NCBI RefSeq assembly: GCF_021390155.1
Contig: NZ_CP089985.1
Span: forward strand, 2,863,001 to 2,927,000
Reading direction: 5' to 3'
Length of the DNA: 64,000 bases
From: Pseudomonas sp. HN11
GTDB lineage: Bacteria > Pseudomonadota > Gammaproteobacteria > Pseudomonadales > Pseudomonadaceae
The notes beneath the pieces were generated by a model. That model was not told where the DNA came from. It saw only the letters and a list, made by a program, of their open reading frames with translations, and searched no databases. Shown here piece by piece: positions 53,046-61,734 of this stretch. Position numbers and translations under genes: made by a program. How positions within the stretch are numbered: the stretch's first letter is position 1; the number at the start of each line of letters is the position of its first letter.

Positions 53046-54323
53046 ATGAATGATCAGGCCAATAGCGTCGACGAACGCTATGAGACGACACCTGCAACCC
53101 TCACAAGCTGGAGCCGCCAGGACACCACCTGGATGCTTGGCCTGTTCGGCACCGCCATTGGCGCCGGTACGCTGTTCTTGCCGATCAACGCGGGCCTGGG
53201 AGGCTTCTGGCCCCTGGTGATCCTCGCGCTGCTGGCGTTTCCGATGACCTTCTTCGCCCACCGTGGCCTGACCCGTTTCGTGCTGTCCGGCCGTGAAGGC
53301 TCCGACATTACCCACGTCGTGGAAGAACACTTCGGCATCAAGGCCGGCGCGCTGATCACCTTGTTGTATTTCTTCGCAATCTTTCCGATCCTGCTGATCT
53401 ACAGCGTGGCGTTGACCAACACGGTCGGCAGCTTCATGGAGCACCAACTGCATATCATGCCGCCGCCACGGGCGATCCTGTCGTTCGTGCTGATCCTTGG
53501 CCTATTGGGCGTAGTGCGGTGCGGTGAGCAGGTGATCGTCAAGGCCATGAGTCTGATGGTGTATCCGTTTATCGTCGCCTTGCTGTTCCTGGCGGTGTAC
53601 CTGGTCCCCCACTGGAATGGCGGCATCCTCAGCACCGCAAGCCAGGTCCCGGCGCCGTCCGCACTGCTCAATACCCTGTGGCTGGCGATTCCGGTGATGG
53701 TGTTTTCGTTCAACCATTCGCCGATCATCTCGGCCTTCGCGGTGGACCAGAGGCGTCAGTACGGCGCCCACGCCGATGAGCGCAGCTCGCAGATTCTGTC
53801 GCGCGCGCACCTGTTGATGGTGGGGATGGTGCTGTTCTTCGTGTTCAGTTGTGTGCTGACCCTGTCGCCGGCGCAATTGGCCGAGGCGAAGGCGCAGAAC
53901 CTGTCGATCCTGTCGTACCTGGCCAACCACTTCAATAACCCGACCATCGAGTTCGCGGCACCCTTGATCGCGTTCGTGGCGATTGCCAAGTCGTTCCTGG
54001 GGCATTACATCGGTGCGAGCGAAGGCCTCAAGGGCCTGGTGCTGAAGACCGGTCGTCGTCCGAGCGCCAAGCGTCTGGACCGCATGACGGCCGCGTTCAT
54101 GCTGGTGGTGTGCTGGATCGTTGCGACGTTGAACCCAAGCATTCTCGGCATGATTGAGGCGCTGGGCGGTCCGATCATTGCGTCGATCCTGTTCCTGATG
54201 CCGATGTATGCCATCCGCAAGGTGCCGGCCATGGCCAAGTACCGTGGGCAGGCGTCCAATGTGTTTGTCACGGCGGTGGGGTTGGTGGCGATCACTGCGG
54301 TGGTTTATTCGTTTTTTGCTTGA
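53046..54323 (+). CDS. HAAAP-family serine/threonine transporter (SdaC-like)
   Basis: Inner-membrane amino acid:proton symporter (425 aa) of the hydroxy/aromatic amino acid permease family. About eleven TM helices; the first carries WMLGLFGTAIGAGTLFLPINAGLGG, the conserved unwound-helix motif of this family, and SFNHSPIISAFAVDQR and AIAKSFLGHYIGASEGLKGL are typical of SdaC/YhaO. GGAG ten bases before the ATG at 53046 decides the start over one eight codons upstream. No serine dehydratase gene is adjacent. Substrate (Ser or Thr) is a family guess. Confidence 0.87.
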   Translation: MNDQANSVDERYETTPATLTSWSRQDTTWMLGLFGTAIGAGTLFLPINAGLGGFWPLVILALLAFPMTFFAHRGLTRFVLSGREGSDITHVVEEHFGIKAGALITLLYFFAIFPILLIYSVALTNTVGSFMEHQLHIMPPPRAILSFVLILGLLGVVRCGEQVIVKAMSLMVYPFIVALLFLAVYLVPHWNGGILSTASQVPAPSALLNTLWLAIPVMVFSFNHSPIISAFAVDQRRQYGAHADERSSQILSRAHLLMVGMVLFFVFSCVLTLSPAQLAEAKAQNLSILSYLANHFNNPTIEFAAPLIAFVAIAKSFLGHYIGASEGLKGLVLKTGRRPSAKRLDRMTAAFMLVVCWIVATLNPSILGMIEALGGPIIASILFLMPMYAIRKVPAMAKYRGQASNVFVTAVGLVAITAVVYSFFA

Positions 54324-54375
54324 GGCTGGTGTGGTCTGTCTGACTGCACCTTACTTGCGATAGCGGTCTGTTGGT

Positions 54376-55037
54376 GTACATATCCGTTGCTGCGGTAACG
54401 GCTAAAATTGGTTCCGCTCTTACAGCGGGTCACTTTTGGAAGAGCGCCAAAAGTAACCAAAAACGCTTCGCCCCAACACTCGGCACCTCGCTTAGGCTCG
54501 GTGTGCCCTCACTCCGGCTTTGGACCGTGGGCCGCCGCGATGGGCCATCCTTGGCCCAGCGCGGCTAACCCGGCGTCCTGCCGGGTTACCCACGCTCCAA
54601 AGCCTGCGTTCGGCCAGCGTGTTTGACGGGGCGCCGAAGATCAAAAGCACAAGCGCGGCGGCCTGGTAACCGGCTTCTGGAAGCTGGTCTCGCTCCCACA
54701 ATTTAGATCTCCTACATCAGGCAGATATCAAACGGCTCTGGCTCTGGCTCTGGCTCTGTTTTTGATTTTGATCTTAGGCGCCCCGTCAAACACGCTGGCC
54801 GGAATTCGACAGGGATTTGGGGGGTAAACCGGCAGGGATGCCGGTTTAGCCGCCCCGCGCCATGGATGGCGCGTGGCGGCGGCCCCCCAAATACCTGTCG
54901 GATTACGGGCACACCGAGCCTAAGCGAGGTGCCGAGTGTTGGGGCAAGAGCCCTTTGCTTACTTTGGGGCTTTTCCAAAGTGAGCCGCCGTAAGGGCGGA
55001 ACCATAAGCAGCCGTTACCCAAATAACGGATATGTAC
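54376..55037. repeat. 662-bp nested inverted-repeat element
   Basis: The outer arms (54376-~54510 and ~54905-55037) are imperfect reverse complements over about 130 bp, including GTACATATCCG ends and the CCCCAACACTCGGCACCTCG and GCTTAGGCTCGGTGTGCCC blocks. A second, inner pair (54619-54649 and 54765-54795, CGTGTTTGACGGGGCGCC and its complement) lies inside. Between the inner arms is a four-copy GGCTCT microsatellite (54734-54757). The short ORFs in it are not coding. I recall similar GC-rich blocks many times per genome in fluorescens-group strains. This fills the 790-bp gap between sdaC and acnB; I see no gene in it. Confidence 0.8.
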
Positions 55038-55061
55038 CCGGTCCCACCCAAATCCCAGACA

Positions 55062-55096
55062 TAAAAAAACGCCGCGTACCTCACGATACGCGGCGC
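55062..55096 (-). terminator. Intrinsic terminator of acnB
   Basis: Minus strand: CGCCGCGTA, eight-base loop, TACGCGGCG, followed by seven T. It begins 18 bp after the acnB stop. Confidence 0.92.
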
Positions 55097-55113
55097 CTCT
55101 TCACATCAACACC

Positions 55114-57723
55114 TTAGGCCTGAATCACCGGGATGTTGGCGCTAGCTGCGATCTTACGAAACTCAGCAATCTGGTCGAAGTTCAGGTAGCGGTAAACGTC
55201 ACTGGCCATGGTGTCCAGTTTCGCCGCGTAGCCCATGTACTCTTCGACGGTCGGCAGGCGACCCAGGGTAGAAGCCACTGCCGCCAGCTCGGCCGAAGCC
55301 AGGTAGACGTTAGCGCCGTCACCCAGACGGTTCGGGAAGTTACGGGTCGATGTCGACACAACGGTCGAGTTCGGCTCTACACGTGCCTGGTTACCCATGC
55401 ACAACGAGCAGCCGGGCATTTCCATGCGCGCGCCAGCCTTGCCGTAGATGCCGTAGTAGCCTTCTTCGGTCAGTTGGTGAGCGTCCATCTTGGTCGGCGG
55501 CGACAGCCACAGACGGGTTGGCAGCTGGCCCTTGACCTGCTCCAGCAGCTTACCGGCAGCGCGGAAGTGGCCGATGTTGGTCATGCACGAACCGATGAAC
55601 ACTTCGTCGATCTTCTCGCCGGCAACGCTCGACAGTAGACGGGCATCGTCCGGGTCATTCGGTGCGCAGAGGATCGGCTCGTTGATCTCGGCCAGGTCGA
55701 TCTCGATGATTTCAGCGTATTCCGCGTCGGCATCGGCTTCCATCAGCTCAGGGTTCTTGACCCAGGCTTCCATCGCTTGGGCGCGACGTTCCAGGGTGCG
55801 TGGGTCACCGTAGCCTTCACCGATCATCCAGCGCAGCAGGGTGATGTTGGAGTTCAGGTACTCGGTGATCGACTCTTTCGACAGCTTGATGGTGCAACCG
55901 GCAGCCGAACGTTCAGCCGAGGCGTCGGACAGCTCGAAAGCCTGCTCCAGCGTCAGGTCATTCAGGCCTTCGATTTCCAGGATGCGGCCGGAGAAGGCGT
56001 TCTTTTTGCCTTTCTTCTCTACAGTCAGGAGACCCGATTGGATCGCGTAGTAAGGAATGGCATGAACCAGGTCGCGCAGGGTAATGCCAGGTTTCATTTT
56101 GCCTTTGAAGCGCACCAGGATCGATTCCGGCATGTCCAGTGGCATGACGCCAGTGGCTGCGGCGAATGCGACCAGACCGGAACCGGCCGGGAACGAAATG
56201 CCCATCGGGAAACGGGTGTGGGAGTCACCACCGGTGCCGACGGTGTCCGGCAGCAGCATGCGGTTCAACCAGCTGTGGATGATGCCGTCGCCTGGACGCA
56301 GCGATACACCGCCACGGGTCATGATGAAGTCTGGCAGGGTGTGGTGGGTGGTCACGTCGATCGGCTTTGGATAGGCCGCGGTGTGGCAGAACGACTGCAT
56401 CACCAGATCGGTCGAGAAGCCCAGGCACGCCAGGTCTTTCAGTTCATCACGGGTCATAGGACCGGTGGTGTCCTGGGAACCCACGGTGGTCATCTTCGGT
56501 TCGCAGTAGGTGCCAGGACGAACGCCTTTGCCTTCTGGCAGGCCGCACGCCTTGCCGACCATTTTCTGTGCCAGGGTGAAGCCTTTGCCGGTATCGACAG
56601 GCGCTTCTGGCAGCTTGAACAGATCGGTTGGGCCCAGGCCCAGCTCGGCACGCGCCTTGTCGGTCAGGCCACGGCCGATGATCAGCGGGATACGGCCGCC
56701 GGCGCGGACTTCGTCCAACAGCACCGGGGTCTTCATTTCGAAGGTAGTGATGACTTCGTCGGTGCCGTGTTTGCAGACCTTGCCAGCATGCGGGTACAGG
56801 TCGATCACGTCGCCCATGTTCATGTTGCTGACGTCGAACTCGATTGGCAGTGCGCCCGCATCTTCCATGGTGTTGTAGAAGATTGGAGCGATCTTGCTGC
56901 CGAAGCAGAAGCCGCCGGCGCGCTTGTTCGGCACGTAAGGCACGTCGTCGCCGAAGAACCACAGTACGGAGTTGGTCGCGGATTTACGCGAGGAGCCAGT
57001 ACCGACCACGTCGCCGACGTAGGCGATCGGGAAGCCTTGGCCGCGCATCTCTTCGATCTGCTTCATCGGGCCGGTCTTGCCTTGCTCGTCCGGCACGATG
57101 CCTTCACGGGCCATTTTCAGCATGGCCAGGGCGTGCAGTGGGATGTCGGGACGGGACCAGGCATCGGGAGCCGGGGACAGGTCGTCGGTATTGGTTTCGC
57201 CGGTGACCTTGAACACACGCAGACTGATCTTGTCGGCCAGGGTAGGGCGGTTGCGGAACCATTCGCCGTCGGCCCAGGACTGGATCACGGCTTTGGCGTG
57301 TTCGTTGCCGTTACGGGCTTTTTCAGCCACGTCGTGGAACGCGTCGAACATCAGCAGGGTGTGCTTGAGTTGGGCGGCGGCGACCGGTGCCAGTGTGGCG
57401 TCGTCCAGCAGCTCGACCAGGGTCACGATGTTGTAGCCGCCTTGCATGGTGCCAAGCAGTTCAACGGCGCGTTTCTTGTCGATCAGGGGGGAAGTGGCTT
57501 CGCCCTTGGCCAGGGCAGACAGGAAACCGGCCTTGACGTAGGCAGCTTCGTCAACGCCTGGTGGAATGCGGTTGGTGATCAGGTCAACGAGGAATTCTTC
57601 TTCGCCAGCCGGAGGATTTTTCAGCAGCTCGACCAGGCCTGCGGTTTGTTCGGCGTTAAGCGGCTGGGGAACGATACCCAGGGCTGCACGCTCTTCGATA
57701 TGTTTGCGGTAGGCTTCAAGCAC
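55114..57723 (-). CDS. acnB: Aconitate hydratase B (AcnB)
   Basis: TCA-cycle aconitase (869 aa; E. coli AcnB 865) interconverting citrate and isocitrate through a [4Fe-4S] cluster, with some 2-methylisocitrate activity. The N-terminal HEAT-like domain and swivel domain precede the catalytic part, as specific for AcnB. Cluster cysteines: [12 protein letters not shown] and [12 protein letters not shown] at 57723 is chosen because it gives [16 protein letters not shown], the conserved AcnB start, with GAGGGT upstream; nine further codons in frame are unlikely. The GTG start and following terminator mark a single-gene unit. Confidence 0.96.
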   Translation of the reverse strand: MLEAYRKHIEERAALGIVPQPLNAEQTAGLVELLKNPPAGEEEFLVDLITNRIPPGVDEAAYVKAGFLSALAKGEATSPLIDKKRAVELLGTMQGGYNIVTLVELLDDATLAPVAAAQLKHTLLMFDAFHDVAEKARNGNEHAKAVIQSWADGEWFRNRPTLADKISLRVFKVTGETNTDDLSPAPDAWSRPDIPLHALAMLKMAREGIVPDEQGKTGPMKQIEEMRGQGFPIAYVGDVVGTGSSRKSATNSVLWFFGDDVPYVPNKRAGGFCFGSKIAPIFYNTMEDAGALPIEFDVSNMNMGDVIDLYPHAGKVCKHGTDEVITTFEMKTPVLLDEVRAGGRIPLIIGRGLTDKARAELGLGPTDLFKLPEAPVDTGKGFTLAQKMVGKACGLPEGKGVRPGTYCEPKMTTVGSQDTTGPMTRDELKDLACLGFSTDLVMQSFCHTAAYPKPIDVTTHHTLPDFIMTRGGVSLRPGDGIIHSWLNRMLLPDTVGTGGDSHTRFPMGISFPAGSGLVAFAAATGVMPLDMPESILVRFKGKMKPGITLRDLVHAIPYYAIQSGLLTVEKKGKKNAFSGRILEIEGLNDLTLEQAFELSDASAERSAAGCTIKLSKESITEYLNSNITLLRWMIGEGYGDPRTLERRAQAMEAWVKNPELMEADADAEYAEIIEIDLAEINEPILCAPNDPDDARLLSSVAGEKIDEVFIGSCMTNIGHFRAAGKLLEQVKGQLPTRLWLSPPTKMDAHQLTEEGYYGIYGKAGARMEMPGCSLCMGNQARVEPNSTVVSTSTRNFPNRLGDGANVYLASAELAAVASTLGRLPTVEEYMGYAAKLDTMASDVYRYLNFDQIAEFRKIAASANIPVIQA

Positions 57724-58119
57724 AGTTATTACCCTCATCAGTGGTCCCACGGGACGCTCATCCAGAAATGAACGGCACGCATGCGCTCGGGGGCTTTTTG
57801 GGCCGCAAAGCCAGCGCTGCCGGCATCTCTCACAGAAGCTGCTTTCAAAGTTTTACGCCTGCAGAACGGAGCTGATGAGGGTTGGCGAGGGCGCTGACCT
57901 ACCGAGTCATGACCCGCGCCAACACCGTTCTGAAGGAACGACTGTGCTCGTGACGCTTTGAAAACAGCTTCCAGCGGATTATTGGCGCCTTACAAGGCCG
58001 GATGATTCTACGGCAAAAAAATTCTAAAGGTAAGTTGCCTCGCCAAGTTTGCAGGGTGATGAAGGTTAGACAAAGGGCTAACATGGCGCATTGTTTCGCT
58101 GATTTGCGTGTCGTTGCCC
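57724..58119. other. Divergent acnB/DUF1289 promoter region
   Basis: A 396-bp gap. It contains an inverted repeat of AGAAGCTGCTTTCAAAG (57834-57850) with CTTTGAAAACAGCTTC (57956-57971), a ~16-bp arm spaced by about 105 bp, which could form a long stem in the acnB leader or act as a paired regulator site. The right part is AT-rich. No gene recognised. Confidence 0.45.
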
Positions 58120-58590
58120 ATGTCCAACCAAACCATCAAGACCCCCTGCGTCGGCCTGTGTTCCACGGTCTACGGCGATCTCGTGTGCCGTGGCTGCAAG
58201 CGTTTCCATCACGAAGTGATTCAGTGGAATGGCTATGGCGAAGAGGAAAAGCGCGCGGTCTGGCTACGCTTGGAGCAGCTGTTGGTACAGGTGATGGCCG
58301 GCAAGGTGGAGGTTTTCGACCCCAAGACCCTGCGCGGGCAGCTGGAGCAGCGCAAGATCCGCTTCGTGCCGCACCAGTCCGAATACTGCTGGGCCTACCA
58401 GTTGATTGCGCGTGGGGCGCGAGTGATCAATAACCTGGAGGCCTATGGCATGGTGCTCTTGCCCGAATTCCGCGACTGGCCCCTGCCGGACCTGCGCGAT
58501 GCCATCGACCGGGAGTTCTTTATCCTGTCCGAAGCTCATTACCAGCGCTACATCGCGCCGGGGTTCCTCAAGGACGCGTTTGGCGCCTAG
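58120..58590 (+). CDS. DUF1289-domain protein
   Basis: A 156-aa cytoplasmic protein. Four N-terminal cysteines at 10, 14, 23 and 26 (TPCVGLCSTVYGDLVCRGCKRF) form the DUF1289 knuckle, probably binding zinc or an Fe-S cluster; it continues with HHEVIQWNGYGEEEKRAVWLRLEQL. The remaining ~100 residues are a longer tail than in minimal DUF1289 proteins. The start at MSNQTIKT is chosen over a GTG four codons upstream. Divergent from acnB, convergent with the Usp gene. Function unknown. Confidence 0.82.
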   Translation: MSNQTIKTPCVGLCSTVYGDLVCRGCKRFHHEVIQWNGYGEEEKRAVWLRLEQLLVQVMAGKVEVFDPKTLRGQLEQRKIRFVPHQSEYCWAYQLIARGARVINNLEAYGMVLLPEFRDWPLPDLRDAIDREFFILSEAHYQRYIAPGFLKDAFGA

Positions 58591-58593
58591 GTG

Positions 58594-59457
58594 TCAGGCT
58601 TTGGTGGCCTGTTCCACCAGGCGATCCATCACTTCTTCAGGCTTGAGTACCAGCACGTCGCTTTCCAGCGTATCCAGCACGACCTCTGCGGTGTTGCCGA
58701 TCAATGCCCCGGAAATGCCGGTTCGCCCCACGGTGCCGATGATAGTGACCGCCGCCCGCAGCTTATGGGCGAGATGCGGTATCAATACGTCCGCCGGTCC
58801 TTCCTCGATATGCAGATGTTTGTCATCCACATCGAACTCCGCCTGAAACGCCCTGCATTGCTCGCGATAGCGCGCTTCGATGGTTTCCTTGAGCTGGAAC
58901 GTCGGGTCCGCCGCCGACAGCATCGGCGACGGATGGGCGCTGATCACATGCAATTGCGCCTTGGCCAGGTGGGCGATATCAAAGCCATGGTCGATGATCG
59001 AATTGTGCAATGAGCGGTGCTCGCCATCGGTATTGCCGACATCGATGGCCGCCAGGATCACACCGCCGGTCCACGGCGTAGCCGTCTTGACCAGCAACAC
59101 TGCCGTGGGGCAATAGCGCAGCAACTTCCAGTCGGCAGGCGTCAGCAGCGCCTTTTTCAATGGACTGTCGGGGAAGTGTTGCTTGATCACCAGCCCGCAG
59201 CCTTCGGCCTGCTGCACGTCGATAATGGTTTCATGCAGGCTGGCATTCCAGGCCTGCTCGGTGCTGACGCTGTAGCCGTCTTCCTGCAAACCCGACTTGA
59301 GCAGGGCCAACAACGCCGAGTGCTCATGCTTCTTGTCGCACACCAGCAAATGCAGGTGCGCGCCGGTGACCCCGGCGATCAGCTTGGCACGCTTGAGGGC
59401 CAGGCTTTCTGAATGCTCGGGCTCGACGACCACCAGGATGCTGCGGATGGCTTGCAT
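58594..59457 (-). CDS. Tandem-domain universal stress protein (UspE-like)
   Basis: Cytoplasmic protein of two Usp folds (287 aa). Domain 1: SILVVVEPEHSESLALKRAKLIA...; domain 2: GGVILAAIDVGNTDGEHRSLHN..., ending in VTIIGTVGRTGISGALIGNTAEVVLDTLESDVLVLKP, which carries the G-x2-G-x9-G-S/T-like ATP loop in the form GTVGRTGISGALIGNTAE. GGAGAT before the ATG. Tandem Usp proteins in Pseudomonas help anaerobic energy-stress survival and are Anr targets; here a perfect Anr box sits at about -42 to a TATAGT -10. The start at MQAIRSILV is preferred to the longer open frame. Confidence 0.9.
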   Translation of the reverse strand: MQAIRSILVVVEPEHSESLALKRAKLIAGVTGAHLHLLVCDKKHEHSALLALLKSGLQEDGYSVSTEQAWNASLHETIIDVQQAEGCGLVIKQHFPDSPLKKALLTPADWKLLRYCPTAVLLVKTATPWTGGVILAAIDVGNTDGEHRSLHNSIIDHGFDIAHLAKAQLHVISAHPSPMLSAADPTFQLKETIEARYREQCRAFQAEFDVDDKHLHIEEGPADVLIPHLAHKLRAAVTIIGTVGRTGISGALIGNTAEVVLDTLESDVLVLKPEEVMDRLVEQATKA

Positions 59458-59491
59458 GATCGGGATCTCCAAAAAAGGCGGGGCTTGAACA

Positions 59492-59534
59492 ACTATAGTT
59501 GCTGCGCGGCGCACGTCATGTTGATGCACATCAA
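59492..59534 (-). promoter_or_regulatory. Anr (FNR-type) promoter of the universal stress gene
   Basis: TTGAT-GCAC-ATCAA at 59521-59534 is a perfect FNR/Anr box. On the minus strand it is followed 23 bases later by TATAGT (59497-59492). Placing +1 seven bases on, the box centre is near -42, the class II activating position. This predicts induction of the Usp gene when oxygen is low. Confidence 0.8.
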
Positions 59535-59566
59535 GGCCGGTGGCTGGTGGTCCGCGGCGGGGTCGG

Positions 59567-59572
59567 TATAAT
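59567..59572 (+). promoter_or_regulatory. Candidate -10 box of native miaE
   Basis: TATAAT 37 bp upstream of the native miaE start. No convincing -35 hexamer stands 17 bp before it. It would drive the miaE remnant and, by read-through, the replacement copy. Confidence 0.45.
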
Positions 59573-59608
59573 CGCCGGCCTTTTGTGATCATTTTGCCCG
59601 TGAGCCCG

Positions 59609-59770
59609 ATGAACCTGCCCGAAATCCACGAATTCCTCGGTTGCCGCACGCCTGACGCCTGGGTCCAGGCTGCGCTGGCCGATCAGGACACCTTGCTGAT
59701 CGACCATAAGAACTGCGAGAAAAAGGCGGCAATACAACTACGAAATGTGAGAAATCTCGATGCTGCCTGA
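59609..59770 (+). pseudogene. miaE: miaE 5' fragment, interrupted by island junction
   Basis: The native start of the tRNA 2-methylthio-N6-isopentenyladenosine hydroxylase gene: MNLPEIHEFLGCRTPDAWVQ, continuing to DHKNCEKKAA, in GC-rich host-type codons. After base ~59730 homology to MiaE stops and 13 unrelated residues follow before a stop at 59770. The rest of the native gene is absent from the window. The fragment overlaps the start of the diverged complete copy at 59760 by 11 bp in another frame, so ribosomes finishing it could re-initiate on the new gene. It marks the island's left junction. Confidence 0.88.
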
Positions 59771-60362
59771 AGTCCATGAATTCCTAGGATGCCGGACCCC
59801 TGATGCCTGGGTTGAGGCGGCTCTGCGCGAGCAAGACGTGATGCTGATTGATCACAAAAACTGTGAATTCAAAGCCGCAAGCACTGCGCTTAGCATGATT
59901 GCCAAGTACGGTGCGTATTCTGATTTGGTCATCATGATGTCCCGGCTCGCTCGTGAAGAACTTGTGCATCATGAGCAGGTTTTGCGGTTGATGAAGAAGC
60001 GTAAAATCGAATGGCGACCGTTATCGGCTAGTCGTTATGCATCGGGACTACGTGCGGTGGTAAGAAGCCATGAACCGGTGAAGCTGGTTGATACGTTGGT
60101 GGTGGGTGCGATCATCGAGGCGCGTAGCTGTGAGCGGTTTGAAGCGCTCGTGCCGCATTTGGACGAAGAGTTGGGGCGGTTCTATTACGGGTTGCTGAAA
60201 AGCGAGGCACGGCATTTTCAGGGCTATCTGAAGCTTGCATACCAGTACGGTGACGCTGCCGATGTAGACAGAGTCATCGAGAAGGTTAGAGATGTAGAGC
60301 AAAACTTGATCCAATCTGCGGATACTGAGTTTCGCTTCCATAGCGGGGTTCCTACCATCTAG
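59760..60362 (+). CDS. miaE: Complete, diverged MiaE tRNA hydroxylase brought by the island
   Basis: tRNA-(ms2io6A) hydroxylase (200 aa), a ferritin-like di-iron enzyme that hydroxylates the isopentenyl group of ms2i6A37. The di-iron ligands of the four-helix bundle are visible as REELVHHEQVL, VVGAIIEARSCERF and SEARHFQGYLKL. The N-terminus (MLPEVHEFLGCRTPDAWVEA) is ~85% identical in protein to the native fragment just upstream, but the DNA differs at most third positions and is AT-richer. So it is a foreign copy restoring the function at the junction rather than a local duplication. It uses the native promoter region; a small AGTGCC/GGCACT hairpin follows its stop. Confidence 0.9.
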   Translation: MLPEVHEFLGCRTPDAWVEAALREQDVMLIDHKNCEFKAASTALSMIAKYGAYSDLVIMMSRLAREELVHHEQVLRLMKKRKIEWRPLSASRYASGLRAVVRSHEPVKLVDTLVVGAIIEARSCERFEALVPHLDEELGRFYYGLLKSEARHFQGYLKLAYQYGDAADVDRVIEKVRDVEQNLIQSADTEFRFHSGVPTI

Positions 60363-60534
60363 TGCCGTGGTTCGGGCACTGGCTCGTCCTCTGAAACAGT
60401 TGCTAACGCGTGAGATATTGCGGGTAGTGGACAGTGTGTGTCTTTGAGCGGTAGCGTATGGCTATCACTGCTGAGTTCGGAGCCAAAAGCCGAAGCCCAG
60501 TTGACTTCATTTTGAAGATCAAGGATGAGCGTTC

Positions 60535-61734
60535 ATGTCAGGCTTTGCTCACTGCCCCTATCGACAGTCGTCCCTTCTACAGCAAGCCCTTGCACCAAAT
60601 AAAATGCGTATTGCATTTTTGTTGGGGGCTGGCTGCCCAATGTCTATTCGCGTTGATGCTGGTAATGGAAACACCGCTCCCCTGATTCCCGACATTGCAG
60701 GTTTGACCTCCTTGGTAGCAACCACCCTTACGGCTGATGCGGAGCTTAGCGCTGATTACACAGCACTAATTGGACGTTTCGGTGTTGGGGCATCCCCGAA
60801 TATTGAAGAGATTCTCAGCCATTTGCGAGCGCTCATTGATGTTGTTAGGGACGGTGATATCAATGGATTGACCAAGCCGAAGCTACAGGCCTTGGATAAG
60901 CGAATCTGCGAACTTACCGCAGGTGTGGTGGGCGTCCCACTTCCAGGTGAAGGAACGCCCTATCACAAGCTTGCTGCATGGATGAGTGGTATTGCTAGGG
61001 CGCATGCTGTTGAGGTTTTTACCCCAAACTATGACTTGCTAATGGAGCAGGCATTAGAGTCGCATAAAGTTCCGTATTTCGATGGTTTTGTAGGCGCGCG
61101 TGAAGCATTTTTCGATCTTTCTTCAATGGAAACAGATATCTTGCCTGCGCGTTGGGCTCGGGTGTGGAAGTTACATGGGTCGATAAATTGGTGGCGCACA
61201 CCTGAAAATGACGTTATTCGCAAGAATAATGGTGATGGTGCGGATCGCCAGATGATCTATCCGTCACATTTGAAATATGACCAGAGTCGTCGTCTTCCTT
61301 ACTTGGCAATGCTTGATCGATTACGGGACTTCCTGGGGCGAGGACAGGCGATATTAGTTTGTTGTGGATACTCGTTCGCGGACCAGCATCTCAATGAGGT
61401 GATCATGAATGGCTTACGTAGTAACCCTACAGCCATGTGCTTCGGTTTACTTTATGGGGCCCGTAGTCAATATTCTGAAGCAATCCTGTGCGCGACGCGG
61501 CAACCTAACCTAAGTATTCTTGCCGAAGATGGCGCGGTCCTGGGAACGTTGAACCGGAACTGGAATGCCACGTCACAGGATAGCCATTCATTACATGGCG
61601 TAGCTGTCAGCAGCGTAACTGAAAACGACATAGAGCAATGCAAGTTCGGGTTAGGTGATTTCAAAAAGCTAGGGCAGTTTCTCGCCCATCAACTCAATCA
61701 GAGTTCCGATGTGGGCACCAATCATGAAGCGTGA
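60535..61734 (+). CDS. SIR2-like defence protein (SIR2-HerA system)
   Basis: SIR2-fold protein (399 aa) of the prokaryotic defence type. Motifs: Rossmann GAGC at 31-34 in AFLLGAGCPMSI, the NAD-site TPNYDLLME with Asn165 and Asp167, and the catalytic-type WKLHGSINW with His214; SFADQHLNEVIM follows. In known SIR2-HerA systems the SIR2 partner degrades NAD+ and/or cuts DNA on phage infection. The start at 60535 has AAGGA upstream; a later Met at residue 24 is possible. Coding is AT-rich compared with the core genome. It overlaps the ATPase gene by 26 bp. Confidence 0.85.
   Translation: MSGFAHCPYRQSSLLQQALAPNKMRIAFLLGAGCPMSIRVDAGNGNTAPLIPDIAGLTSLVATTLTADAELSADYTALIGRFGVGASPNIEEILSHLRALIDVVRDGDINGLTKPKLQALDKRICELTAGVVGVPLPGEGTPYHKLAAWMSGIARAHAVEVFTPNYDLLMEQALESHKVPYFDGFVGAREAFFDLSSMETDILPARWARVWKLHGSINWWRTPENDVIRKNNGDGADRQMIYPSHLKYDQSRRLPYLAMLDRLRDFLGRGQAILVCCGYSFADQHLNEVIMNGLRSNPTAMCFGLLYGARSQYSEAILCATRQPNLSILAEDGAVLGTLNRNWNATSQDSHSLHGVAVSSVTENDIEQCKFGLGDFKKLGQFLAHQLNQSSDVGTNHEA

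Noticed and set aside
54371..55117. Short ORFs in the sdaC-acnB gap
   Set aside because: They fall inside the inverted-repeat element and translate its arms and microsatellite; no ribosome sites.
55777..57771. 664-codon plus-strand ORF opposite acnB
   Set aside because: Shadow of acnB; translation is rich in His/Gly/Gln without a fold-like pattern.
59609..60362. Simple tandem duplication of miaE
   Set aside because: DNA of the two N-terminal regions differs at many third positions and in base composition, which a recent local duplication would not show.
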